Positions 15,510-22,941 of a stretch of DNA of 31,764 bases are shown here, piece after piece (the stretch's first letter is position 1; each line of letters starts with the position of its first letter). Source of the stretch: JAZQHR01 sp045540815. Lineage in GTDB: Bacteria; Bacillota; Clostridia; UMGS1810. Under the pieces are notes generated by a model, which saw only the letters and a program-made list of their open reading frames with translations, was not told the origin of the DNA and did not search any database. Made by a program: the position numbers and the translations under genes. The stretch covers positions 1 through 31,764 of the forward strand of contig JAZQHY010000059.1 in the NCBI GenBank assembly GCA_045540815.1. The letters run 5' to 3'.

Positions 15510-15756
15510 GTATTTTCCCGTGTTACCACCTCAATTTACCGCTGCCTCACGAAAGCGGCCTTAGCGGGTACTCCGAAAATTCTTTTATACCCTGACGCTG
15601 TAACGGGCGTCTACCCGTCGCAATCTACTAGGAATTAATTCCGTTCGGTACGCTGCTCCGAGAATGTATTCGCATATGCTTTTGCCATTGCCTCGCACCT
15701 GCCGGCAACTCTCTTTAGTACAAAATACATAGCTACTTGTTTCTCATCGTCGCATT
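15464..15756 (-). promoter_or_regulatory. T-box riboswitch, Tyr specifier (UAC)
   Basis: Read on the minus strand, the leader starts with GATGAGAAACAAGTAG, has a Stem I with AGAGAG and a UUGCC/GGCAA upper stem, and the specifier context GCGAA-UAC-AUUCUCGGAGC. The codon UAC (plus-strand 15666-15668) sits in the usual place after GAA and before A. The T-box antiterminator sequence GAGGTGGTAACACGGG lies at 15517-15532. The competing terminator is the stem at 15464-15509 (GTCCTCA/TGAGGAC) with a T-run. Uncharged tRNA-Tyr should allow read-through into the symporter gene. The stretch 15426-15822 is otherwise noncoding. Confidence 0.9.
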
Positions 15757-15777
15757 TATTATGTTTGGTTTATTAAG

Positions 15778-15806
15778 ATTTTAACACCATATTTTTCATT
15801 TGTCAA
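15778..15806 (-). promoter_or_regulatory. Promoter of the T-box/symporter unit
   Basis: On the minus strand: -35 TTGACA (15801-15806), 17-bp spacer, -10 TAAAAT (15778-15783). The start falls just ahead of Stem I. It overlaps no coding sequence. Confidence 0.8.
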
Positions 15807-15822
15807 CAAATTTTTTGAAAAT

Positions 15823-17658
15823 TCATTCAAGCGGTTCAAAATCTTCTGCGCCGTGTTTGCATAATGGACATATAAAATCAGGCGGAAGGGTTTCACCTTC
15901 GTACACGTAACCGCAGATTTTACACACGAAGCCTTTTTTCTTTTCGGTTGCTGCCTTTGGCTTTGGTTTTATATGGTCAAAATAGTACTGGTAGGTTACC
16001 GAAGGAATATCCGAAAGAACTTTGGCGTTTGTTACGTCCGCCACAAACATAGTGTGAGTTCCGCAATCGATTACATTTATAACCTTTCCTGATATATACG
16101 AGTTTGCAAATTCTGTTAGGTAATATATATCGTTTTCGCTTCTTTGGATTTTATCAAAACCAGTGAATTTATCTGTATCGCGTCCGCTTGCAAACCCAAA
16201 TTTCTGGAATATTTCAAATGGTACGTCGGTCGATAGTATCGATACGTTAAACTCGCCTGATTTTAATATCATATCGTGAGTGTAGTTTTGCTTGTTTACA
16301 GATACGATAATTCGTTTTGGTATATCTGTTATCTGCATAACGGTATTTATTATACAGCCGTTGTCTTTTTCGCCGTTCTTTGCTGTAAGCACAAACAGAC
16401 CATACGATAGTTTAAATAGTGCATTTGCCTCAGTGTTTTTAGCATTTTCGTTATCTGTATTAGGGATAGAGTTATATATTTCATCTACCATAAGGTCGAT
16501 TTCTACAAGACCGTTTTCCTTAAGCGCTGAGTAAACAGTTACAGATGGTTCTATAAATTTTGAATTTTTTAATTTTGATAGCTTTTCTGTAATAAGGTTT
16601 CCTGCTGTAGGTGCCCATGAGCCGTTTTGCACTATGGCAAATGTACGGTTTTGAAGGTTGTGATGTGCGAGGTCATTTATAAAGTTTTCCATATTTACAA
16701 ATATACCTGCGTTGTATGTGGTAGAAGCTATAACTATATGCGAGTATTTAAATGCTTCAGATATAATATATGAAGGATGTGTTTTTGAAACATCGTACAT
16801 TTTGATGTTTGTTATACCTTTTAGCGAAAGCTTGCCCGCGATTATTTCAGCCACGTTCTGTGTGTTTCCATATACAGATGCATATGCTATAACAACGCCG
16901 TTTTCCTCGGGAGCATATTTACTCCATCTATCATATTTTTCTATGAACCAAGGGATATCTCTTCTCCATACAGGACCGTGAAGAGGGCATATCATATTTA
17001 TCTCAAGACCTTCGGCTTTTTTTAGAAGTGCTTGAACCTGAGTGCCGTATTTTCCTACTATATTAGTATAGTAACGTCTTGCTTCGTCAAGCCATTCTTC
17101 TTTGAAATTCATCTGGTCGGCAAATATGTTACCGCTTAGCGCGCCAAATGTACCAAATGCGTCTGCTGAAAACAAAATTTTGTCGGTGGTATCGTATGTT
17201 ACCATAACTTCAGGCCAGTGCACCATAGGTGCCATTACGAAAGTAAATGTATGTCTTCCTGTTGAAAGGGTATCACCCTCTGCGACAATTTTAACATTTG
17301 ACATATCAATGTCAAAAAACTGTCTTATCATATTATAGGCTTTTTTCTCGCAGATAATCTGGACGTCAGGATATCTGAGCACAAGCTCACCAATGGTAGC
17401 GGCATGGTCAGGTTCCATATGGTTTATGATAAGGTAATCAAGACTTCTGTCGCCTAAAAGGTGATTTATATTTTCAAAAAACAGTCCTGAAATTGCACTG
17501 TCAACAGTATCAAGCACTGCGGTTTTTTCATCTGATACAAAGTATGAGTTGTACGAAACACCATTTTCAAGCGGATACACGTTTTCAAAAAGTGCAATTC
17601 GTCTATCGTTTCCTCCTATATAATATATGTCGTCTGTTACATTTTGAATGTGATACAT
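15823..17658 (-). CDS. Four-domain flavodiiron protein (beta-lactamase fold, flavodoxin, flavin reductase, rubredoxin)
   Basis: A 611-aa cytoplasmic enzyme that would reduce O2 to water and/or NO to N2O, protecting anaerobes. Domain order: metallo-beta-lactamase-like diiron domain (about 1-250; diiron ligands in HMEPDH at 80-85, MVHWPEV near 147, ADAFG near 166, CPLHGP near 226), flavodoxin-like FMN domain (about 253-395; VVIAYASVYGNTQ), flavin-reductase-like domain (about 415-555), and C-terminal rubredoxin (CKICGYVYEGE...CPLC, about 565-611). The fused reductase and rubredoxin should let one chain take electrons from NAD(P)H to the diiron site. The start lies 2 bases after the stop of the BFD-like gene, so they form one operon. 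Confidence 0.92.
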   Translation of the reverse strand: MYHIQNVTDDIYYIGGNDRRIALFENVYPLENGVSYNSYFVSDEKTAVLDTVDSAISGLFFENINHLLGDRSLDYLIINHMEPDHAATIGELVLRYPDVQIICEKKAYNMIRQFFDIDMSNVKIVAEGDTLSTGRHTFTFVMAPMVHWPEVMVTYDTTDKILFSADAFGTFGALSGNIFADQMNFKEEWLDEARRYYTNIVGKYGTQVQALLKKAEGLEINMICPLHGPVWRRDIPWFIEKYDRWSKYAPEENGVVIAYASVYGNTQNVAEIIAGKLSLKGITNIKMYDVSKTHPSYIISEAFKYSHIVIASTTYNAGIFVNMENFINDLAHHNLQNRTFAIVQNGSWAPTAGNLITEKLSKLKNSKFIEPSVTVYSALKENGLVEIDLMVDEIYNSIPNTDNENAKNTEANALFKLSYGLFVLTAKNGEKDNGCIINTVMQITDIPKRIIVSVNKQNYTHDMILKSGEFNVSILSTDVPFEIFQKFGFASGRDTDKFTGFDKIQRSENDIYYLTEFANSYISGKVINVIDCGTHTMFVADVTNAKVLSDIPSVTYQYYFDHIKPKPKAATEKKKGFVCKICGYVYEGETLPPDFICPLCKHGAEDFEPLE

Positions 17659-17660
17659 TT

Positions 17661-17852
17661 TTAGTCATCTCCCTTTTGTGAAACGAGTTCAGAAACAAAG
17701 CTTCGTATGAAATCTTCGCACGCACCGCATCCGTTTGAGCAGTTTGTGGCTTCCTGAACTTCTTCAAATGTCGCTGCACCGTCTTCTACAGCATCTATTA
17801 TCATGCCGTACGTTACATTCATACAGTTGCAAGCAATTTTCTCTCTATCCAT
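17661..17852 (-). CDS. BFD-like [2Fe-2S]-binding protein
   Basis: A 63-aa protein with the bacterioferritin-associated-ferredoxin fold. Four cysteines in the pattern CNC near residue 8 and CSNGCGAC near residue 38 would bind one [2Fe-2S] cluster. ATG 17852 has a consensus TAAGGAGGTGA. It is the first gene of the operon with the flavodiiron protein, so a role as electron carrier or redox partner is likely. It could instead be an iron-handling BFD or NifU/NirB-type fragment, but no bacterioferritin gene is here. Confidence 0.85.
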   Translation of the reverse strand: MDREKIACNCMNVTYGMIIDAVEDGAATFEEVQEATNCSNGCGACEDFIRSFVSELVSQKGDD

Positions 17853-17953
17853 TGTATCACCTCCTTAAATAAATTTCAATATGAATATGAGTAGTATTTA
17901 CACATTTTAAAAAGAAAATTCCCAAAATTTTAATAAAATTCGCTAAAAAGCTA

Positions 17954-17982
17954 TTGACATATGTGTAAGGTATGAGTATACT
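17954..17982 (+). promoter_or_regulatory. Promoter of nrdDG
   Basis: Consensus -35 TTGACA (17954-17959), 17-bp spacer, -10 TATACT (17977-17982). The leader is about 45 bases. A NrdR box overlaps the -10. Confidence 0.88.
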
Positions 17983-17993
17983 ATATATAGTGA
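17978..17993 (+). promoter_or_regulatory. NrdR box
   Basis: ATACTATATATAGTGA is close to the known NrdR consensus (ACACTATATATAGTGT-like palindrome). It covers the -10 and start site of nrdD, a classic repressor position. NrdR sites usually come in pairs about 31 bp apart; the expected second site (near 17947-17962) is only weakly matched and overlaps the -35. Confidence 0.78.
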
Positions 17994-18036
17994 CTAAAAA
18001 TCGGGTCAAACACATTATAAAGGGGTTGAACGGAAA

Positions 18037-20208
18037 ATGAAAATTATTAAAAGAAGCGGCAAGGAAGAGATTTTTGACGCAAAGAAAATCGAGATAGCCG
18101 TAGCTAAAGCCAACAACAGTGTTGTTCCCAGCGAGAGAATGACTGATATACAGATTAAGAGAATTGCAGAAGATGTCGAGATGGCGGCTAACAATATCAC
18201 CCGTGCATTATCGGTCGAAGAAATACAAGATATGGTAGAGGACCAGATAATGAATCAGAGAGCATTCTCTGTAGCAAGAAACTATATTACATATCGTTAC
18301 ACGAGAGCACTTATAAGAAAGTCTAACACTACTGACGAGCAGATACTTTCGCTTATTGAGTGTAACAACGAAGAGGTTAAACAGGAAAATTCAAACAAAA
18401 ACCCTACTGTAAACAGCGTTCAGCGTGACTATATGGCGGGCGAGGTAAGTAAGGATATTACTAAGAGAATCCTTCTTCCTGCTGATATCGTTAGAGCGCA
18501 CGAAGAGGGTATTATACATTTTCACGATGCTGACTATTTTGCTCAGCATATGCACAACTGTGACCTTGTAAACCTTGAGGATATGCTTCAAAACGGTACA
18601 GTAATCAGCGGTACTCTTATTGAAAAACCTCATAGTTTCTCTACTGCTTGTAACATATCTACACAGATTATTGCACAGGTTGCGTCTTGTCAGTATGGCG
18701 GACAGAGTATAAGCTTAACACATCTTGCTCCGTTTGTTGACATCAGTCGTAAGAAAATAAGAAAACAGGTTGAGGAAGAGCTTAGCCAGTTTAAAGAGAT
18801 TACTGATGAGCAGATTACAGAAATTACAGAAAAAAGACTTCGTGAAGAGGTTAAGAATGGTGTGCAGATGATACAGTATCAGGTAGTTACTCTTATGACT
18901 ACAAACGGACAGGCTCCATTCGTTACTGTGTTTATGTATCTTGGCGAGGCTAAAAATGAGCAGGAAAAGGCTGACCTTGCACTTATTATTGAAGAAACCC
19001 TTCGTCAAAGACACAGAGGTGTTAAAAACGAAAAGGGTGTGTGGATTACTCCTGCATTTCCTAAGCTTATATACGTTCTTGAAGAAGACAACATTCACAA
19101 GGACAGCAAGTATTATTACTTAACTGAGCTTGCAGCTAAATGTACTGCAAAGAGAATGGTGCCTGATTATATTTCTGAAAAAATAATGCTTCAGAATAAG
19201 ATAGACAAGAAAGGTAACGGAAACTGCTATACTTGTATGGGTTGCAGAAGCTTCCTTACTCCTTACATTGACGAAGAAGGCAAGCCTAAATATTACGGAA
19301 GATTTAACCAGGGTGTTGTTACAGTTAACCTTGTTGATATTGGTCTTTCGGCAAATAAAAATATGGACAAGTTCTGGAAGATATTTGACGAGAGAATGGA
19401 GCTTTGCCACAGAGCACTTCAGCTTAGACACGAGAGATTAACAGGCACAGTATCTGATGCTGCTCCAATACTATGGCAGCACGGTGCTCTACTAAGACTT
19501 AATAAGGGAGAAACCATCGACAAGTACCTTCACGGTGGATATTCTACTATTTCTCTTGGCTTTGCAGGTCTTTGGGAGTGTGTATACAGCTTAAACGGCA
19601 AGAAGCTTACCGAAAAAGAGGGCGAAGAGCTTGGTCTTGAGATTATGAAGAAGCTAAACGAATACACTGCAAAGTGGAAAGCAGAAGAAAATATCGATTA
19701 TTCGCTATACGGAACTCCGCTTGAGTCTACTACTTATAAATTTGCTAAATGCCTACAGCAGAGATTTGGCATAATAAAAGGTGTAACAGACAAAAACTAC
19801 ATTACAAACAGTTATCACGTACACGTTACCGAAGATATAGATGCATTTGACAAGCTTGCTTTGGAAGCTAAATTCCAGGCGCTATCTCCTGGCGGTGCAA
19901 TATCTTACGTAGAAGTGCCGAATATGCAGGATAATATCGAGGCAGTACTTTCTGTTATGAGATATATCTATGATAATATTATGTATGCCGAATTAAATAC
20001 AAAGAGCGACTATTGTCAGGTATGCGGATACGACGGCGAAATCCAGATTAAAGAAGATGACGGCAAGCTTGTATGGGAATGCCCTAACTGCTTTAACCGC
20101 GACCAGAATAAGCTAAACGTTGCAAGAAGAACTTGCGGTTACATCGGCCCGCAGTTCTGGAATCAGGGAAGAACTCAGGAAATTAAGGAGAGAGTGCTTC
20201 ATCTATGA
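18037..20208 (+). CDS. nrdD: Anaerobic ribonucleoside-triphosphate reductase, large subunit
   Basis: A glycyl-radical enzyme that converts NTPs to dNTPs without oxygen. The 723-aa chain has an N-terminal ATP cone (about 1-90; IIKRSGKEEIFDAKKIEIA) for allosteric control, the class III catalytic barrel with a conserved Cys in CNISTQII and NCYTCMGCRSF, a C-terminal zinc site (CQVCGYDGE...CPNC), and the radical site in RRTCGYIGPQFW near residue 702. ATG 18037 is preceded by AAGGGGTTGAA. The gene overlaps nrdG by 4 bases. It is probably repressed by NrdR through the box in its promoter. Confidence 0.96.
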   Translation: MKIIKRSGKEEIFDAKKIEIAVAKANNSVVPSERMTDIQIKRIAEDVEMAANNITRALSVEEIQDMVEDQIMNQRAFSVARNYITYRYTRALIRKSNTTDEQILSLIECNNEEVKQENSNKNPTVNSVQRDYMAGEVSKDITKRILLPADIVRAHEEGIIHFHDADYFAQHMHNCDLVNLEDMLQNGTVISGTLIEKPHSFSTACNISTQIIAQVASCQYGGQSISLTHLAPFVDISRKKIRKQVEEELSQFKEITDEQITEITEKRLREEVKNGVQMIQYQVVTLMTTNGQAPFVTVFMYLGEAKNEQEKADLALIIEETLRQRHRGVKNEKGVWITPAFPKLIYVLEEDNIHKDSKYYYLTELAAKCTAKRMVPDYISEKIMLQNKIDKKGNGNCYTCMGCRSFLTPYIDEEGKPKYYGRFNQGVVTVNLVDIGLSANKNMDKFWKIFDERMELCHRALQLRHERLTGTVSDAAPILWQHGALLRLNKGETIDKYLHGGYSTISLGFAGLWECVYSLNGKKLTEKEGEELGLEIMKKLNEYTAKWKAEENIDYSLYGTPLESTTYKFAKCLQQRFGIIKGVTDKNYITNSYHVHVTEDIDAFDKLALEAKFQALSPGGAISYVEVPNMQDNIEAVLSVMRYIYDNIMYAELNTKSDYCQVCGYDGEIQIKEDDGKLVWECPNCFNRDQNKLNVARRTCGYIGPQFWNQGRTQEIKERVLHL

Positions 20209-20726
20209 GATATGGAACTGTAAAAAAAGCGGATATTGCAAACGGTCTTGGCGTAAGGGTATCTCTTTTTGTAAGCGGATGCAGGCATCACTGCAAGGGC
20301 TGTTTCCAGCCGGAAACGTGGGATTTTAACTATGGCGAAGAATACACAGATGCGGTGCAGGAAGATATTTTATCTGAGCTTGACAGACCATATTATCAGG
20401 GATTGACGGTGCTTGGCGGAGAACCTATGGAGCCGGAAAATCAGCCGTATGTGTTGGGTCTTCTAAAGGAATTTAAAAAAAGGTTCCCTGAAAAAGATGT
20501 ATGGATATACTCGGGATATCTGTTTGAAGATGACATACTTGCAGGAAAGCTTGGTGACAAGAGTATCACAGATGAGCTTATAAGCTATGTAGATGTACTG
20601 GTAGACGGTGAGTTTGTACAGGCGGAAAGGGACATTACACTTAAGTTTCGTGGTAGCCGAAATCAGAGGTTGATTGATGTGAAAAAAAGTCTTAAAGATG
20701 GGAAGACAGTTCTTTTGGAATTGTAA
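20205..20726 (+). CDS. nrdG: Anaerobic ribonucleotide reductase activating protein (radical SAM)
   Basis: A 173-aa radical-SAM enzyme that uses a [4Fe-4S] cluster and S-adenosylmethionine to install the glycyl radical on NrdD. The cluster motif is CRHHCKGC (near residues 26-33), with the FVSGC lead-in and VLGGEPM motif for SAM binding. It begins at ATGA, overlapping the nrdD stop, so the two subunits are coupled. A strong terminator ends the operon. Confidence 0.95.
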   Translation: MRYGTVKKADIANGLGVRVSLFVSGCRHHCKGCFQPETWDFNYGEEYTDAVQEDILSELDRPYYQGLTVLGGEPMEPENQPYVLGLLKEFKKRFPEKDVWIYSGYLFEDDILAGKLGDKSITDELISYVDVLVDGEFVQAERDITLKFRGSRNQRLIDVKKSLKDGKTVLLEL

Positions 20727-20735
20727 AATACAAAT

Positions 20736-20766
20736 AAAAAGAGCGATTTTTAAATCGCTCTTTTTT
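20736..20766 (+). terminator. Terminator after nrdG
   Basis: Stem AAAAAGAGCGATTT with AAATCGCTCTTTTTT; can work in both directions. Confidence 0.9.
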
Positions 20767-20821
20767 ATATTGCAAATATTTTAAAGCGGGTATATAATAT
20801 CATTAACGGAGAGTGATATAT

Positions 20822-21547
20822 ATGATAAAGACTACGTGGAATAATTTTGATGCAAATGAGTTTTATTTTGAGGAGAAAAAGGCTGTTATTGTATACCCTA
20901 TGGAAAAGGCGAATGGTAAATGGCTAATAAAGACTGAATATTTTAATGCATTTCCTGAGGTGGAAATAGCATTTTTAAATAAGGGATATCATCTTTTGTA
21001 TATAGCGAACGATAATCGCTGGGCAGGCGATGAGGATTTAGCTAGAAAAGCTAGATTTATAGAGTATGTTTCAAATGAGTTTGGACTAGATAAAAAATGT
21101 ATTCCTATAGGCTATAGCTGCGGTGGACTTTATGCAGTTAAGCTTGCAGAGAGATATCCTCATCTTGTGTCGGGTATGTACATAGATGCGCCTGCATTAA
21201 ACATACTAAGTTTAGCCGGACTTGGTGACCGAAAAGAAAACACTGAGCAGTTTTTTATAGAAATTGCAAATAGTCTTGGGCTATCACGTTCTGGCATAGT
21301 AAACTATCGCGACAGTGCTATTGATAATATGAAACCGCTTATAGAGAACGATATTCCTATATATATGTCATATGGAAATGCTGACGATGTGGTAATATAC
21401 TACGAAAACGGAAAGGTGCTTTATGACTACTATGCAGCAAACGGCGGAAGGATAAAGGTAGAATGTATTTCCATGCGAAAGCACCATCCACACGGGGTAT
21501 CTGTTCCAGAAAGAGTAATAGACTTTTTGGAAGAAAATATGAAATAA
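20822..21547 (+). CDS. Alpha/beta-hydrolase fold protein
   Basis: A 241-aa cytoplasmic hydrolase of unknown substrate. The nucleophile elbow is GYSCGG (Ser99). An Asp in SYGNADDVV and a His in RKHHPHGVS near the C-terminus are candidates for the rest of the triad. I chose ATG 20822 because GGAGAG lies 8 bases upstream; a GTG at 20813 falls inside that site. A serine hydrolase of another fold follows 19 bases later, probably cotranscribed. The pair may act on related esters or peptides, but the sequence gives no substrate. Confidence 0.78.
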   Translation: MIKTTWNNFDANEFYFEEKKAVIVYPMEKANGKWLIKTEYFNAFPEVEIAFLNKGYHLLYIANDNRWAGDEDLARKARFIEYVSNEFGLDKKCIPIGYSCGGLYAVKLAERYPHLVSGMYIDAPALNILSLAGLGDRKENTEQFFIEIANSLGLSRSGIVNYRDSAIDNMKPLIENDIPIYMSYGNADDVVIYYENGKVLYDYYAANGGRIKVECISMRKHHPHGVSVPERVIDFLEENMK

Positions 21548-21566
21548 ATTCTGGAGATGATATTTA

Positions 21567-22748
21567 ATGGATTTTACATATATGAAGGATTTTATGAAAC
21601 ACTTTGTAGATATGGGTGTTCCCGGAAATACAATAAGGGTGTATCAAAATCACAAAGAAATATTTTCTCATAGCGAAGGTTATGCCGACAAGGAAGAAAA
21701 GATTGCTATGACAGGAAACGAGCTGTTTAACATATATTCGTGCTCTAAGGTTGCTACAGTTACTGCGGCACTTCAGCTATATGAAAAGGGAGAATTTCTT
21801 TTGGATACTCCACTTTATGAATTTATTCCTGAATACAGACAGATGTATATAAAGGATAAGGATGGAAATCTTACAAAAGCAAAAAATGCTATCACTATGC
21901 GTCATTTATTTACAATGACAGCGGGGCTTTCTTATAACAAAGACACAGAGGGGTTTAAAACCGCAAAAGAAAAAACTAACGGACAGATGAACACAGTCGA
22001 AACTATAAGGTGTTTATCTAAAGACCCTCTTGGATTTGAGCCGGGAACAAGATGGCGTTACAGTCTGTGCCACGATGTATTGGGCGCAGTAGTAGAGGTT
22101 ATTTCCGGAAAGAAATTTTCTGAGTATGTAACGGAAAATATATTTAAACCGCTTGGTATGAATGAAAGCTATTACAGGTATACCGACGAAATTGGAAGTA
22201 AAATGGCTAGCTTATATAGATTTGTAGAAGACAACGCTGAGAATAGAAATGTTACTGATTTTCAAGCAAAAGGAAACAGTACAGAAGGATATATTGTTAA
22301 AACGGATAAAGACAGAACTATGGATTACGGTCCGGAGTTTGAATCGGGCGGTGCAGGTATTATAACCTCTGCGAATGACTACATAAAGCTTGCAGATGCA
22401 CTGGCCTCAGGCGGTGTTGGCACTACAGGTGAAAGAATACTTTCAAAAGGCACTATAGACCTTATGCGCACAAACCAGCTTGGCGAAGAACAGCTAAAAT
22501 ATATGACGTGGACGCAGCTTAAGGGATGCGGTTATGGACTTGGCGTGAGATGCGTTATAGACCGCGTAAAAAGCGGATTTGTAGGGCCATACAGTGAATT
22601 CGGATGGGGCGGTGCGGCAGGCTCGACTATTATGTGTGACCCTGATACGGGAATATCAATGTTTTATGCGATGCACATGCTAAATCCTATGGAACATTAC
22701 TATCAGCCAAGAATAAAAAATCTTGTATATACTTGTATGAATAAATGA
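21567..22748 (+). CDS. Serine hydrolase, class C beta-lactamase-like family
   Basis: A 393-aa protein of the beta-lactamase/penicillin-binding fold (esterase EstB-like). The catalytic SxxK is SCSK (Ser58-Lys61), the tyrosine motif is YSL (Tyr165) in RWRYSLCHD, and the third motif is represented by EFGWGGAAGS. No signal peptide is seen, so it is probably cytoplasmic and an esterase or peptidase, not a resistance enzyme. The ribosome site GGAGATG precedes ATG 21567. Its partner is the hydrolase just upstream. Confidence 0.85.
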   Translation: MDFTYMKDFMKHFVDMGVPGNTIRVYQNHKEIFSHSEGYADKEEKIAMTGNELFNIYSCSKVATVTAALQLYEKGEFLLDTPLYEFIPEYRQMYIKDKDGNLTKAKNAITMRHLFTMTAGLSYNKDTEGFKTAKEKTNGQMNTVETIRCLSKDPLGFEPGTRWRYSLCHDVLGAVVEVISGKKFSEYVTENIFKPLGMNESYYRYTDEIGSKMASLYRFVEDNAENRNVTDFQAKGNSTEGYIVKTDKDRTMDYGPEFESGGAGIITSANDYIKLADALASGGVGTTGERILSKGTIDLMRTNQLGEEQLKYMTWTQLKGCGYGLGVRCVIDRVKSGFVGPYSEFGWGGAAGSTIMCDPDTGISMFYAMHMLNPMEHYYQPRIKNLVYTCMNK

Positions 22749-22749
22749 T

Positions 22750-22779
22750 AAAAAACACTTGCTTTGCAAGTGTTTTTTT
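22750..22779 (+). terminator. Terminator after the hydrolase pair
   Basis: Stem AAAAAACACTTGC/GCAAGTGTTTTTTT; strong and able to work both ways. Confidence 0.9.
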
Positions 22780-22808
22780 GAGTGTAAACAAAAATATAAA
22801 AAATAGCA

Positions 22809-22890
22809 CAAAATGTTGTATACATTTACAAAAAAGATTGATAGTTTTGCTTAAATCTACTAAAGTTCTATTGTATTATACAACATTTTG
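22809..22890 (+). promoter_or_regulatory. Paired inverted operator-like repeat at the pfl promoter
   Basis: A perfect 14-base inverted repeat: CAAAATGTTGTATA (22809-22822) and TATACAACATTTTG (22877-22890), 54 bases apart. The second arm lies between the -35 and -10 boxes. Each arm also contains a smaller TTGTAT...ACAA-type dyad (22816-22831 and 22871-22883). This looks like a binding site for a dimeric repressor, possibly with looping. The TTGT...ACAA ends recall Rex sites, but the match to the Rex consensus is not good enough to name it. Confidence 0.6.
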
Positions 22891-22899
22891 TATTATAAT
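22871..22899 (+). promoter_or_regulatory. Promoter of the pfl operon
   Basis: -10 TATAAT (22894-22899) with a 17-bp spacer to a weak -35 TTGTAT (22871-22876). The weak -35 fits a regulated promoter. Confidence 0.6.
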
Positions 22900-22941
22900 T
22901 ATGATATATTACTATGACTAGAAAGAAGGAAAGTACAAATT

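Noticed and set aside
18391..19431. Minus-strand frames of 80-127 codons inside nrdD
   Set aside because: They are antisense shadows of a well-conserved gene and have no start signals.
22809..22831. Rex binding site at the pfl promoter
   Set aside because: TTGT and ACAA ends are present, but the inner bases and length do not fit the Rex consensus well; recorded only as an unnamed operator.
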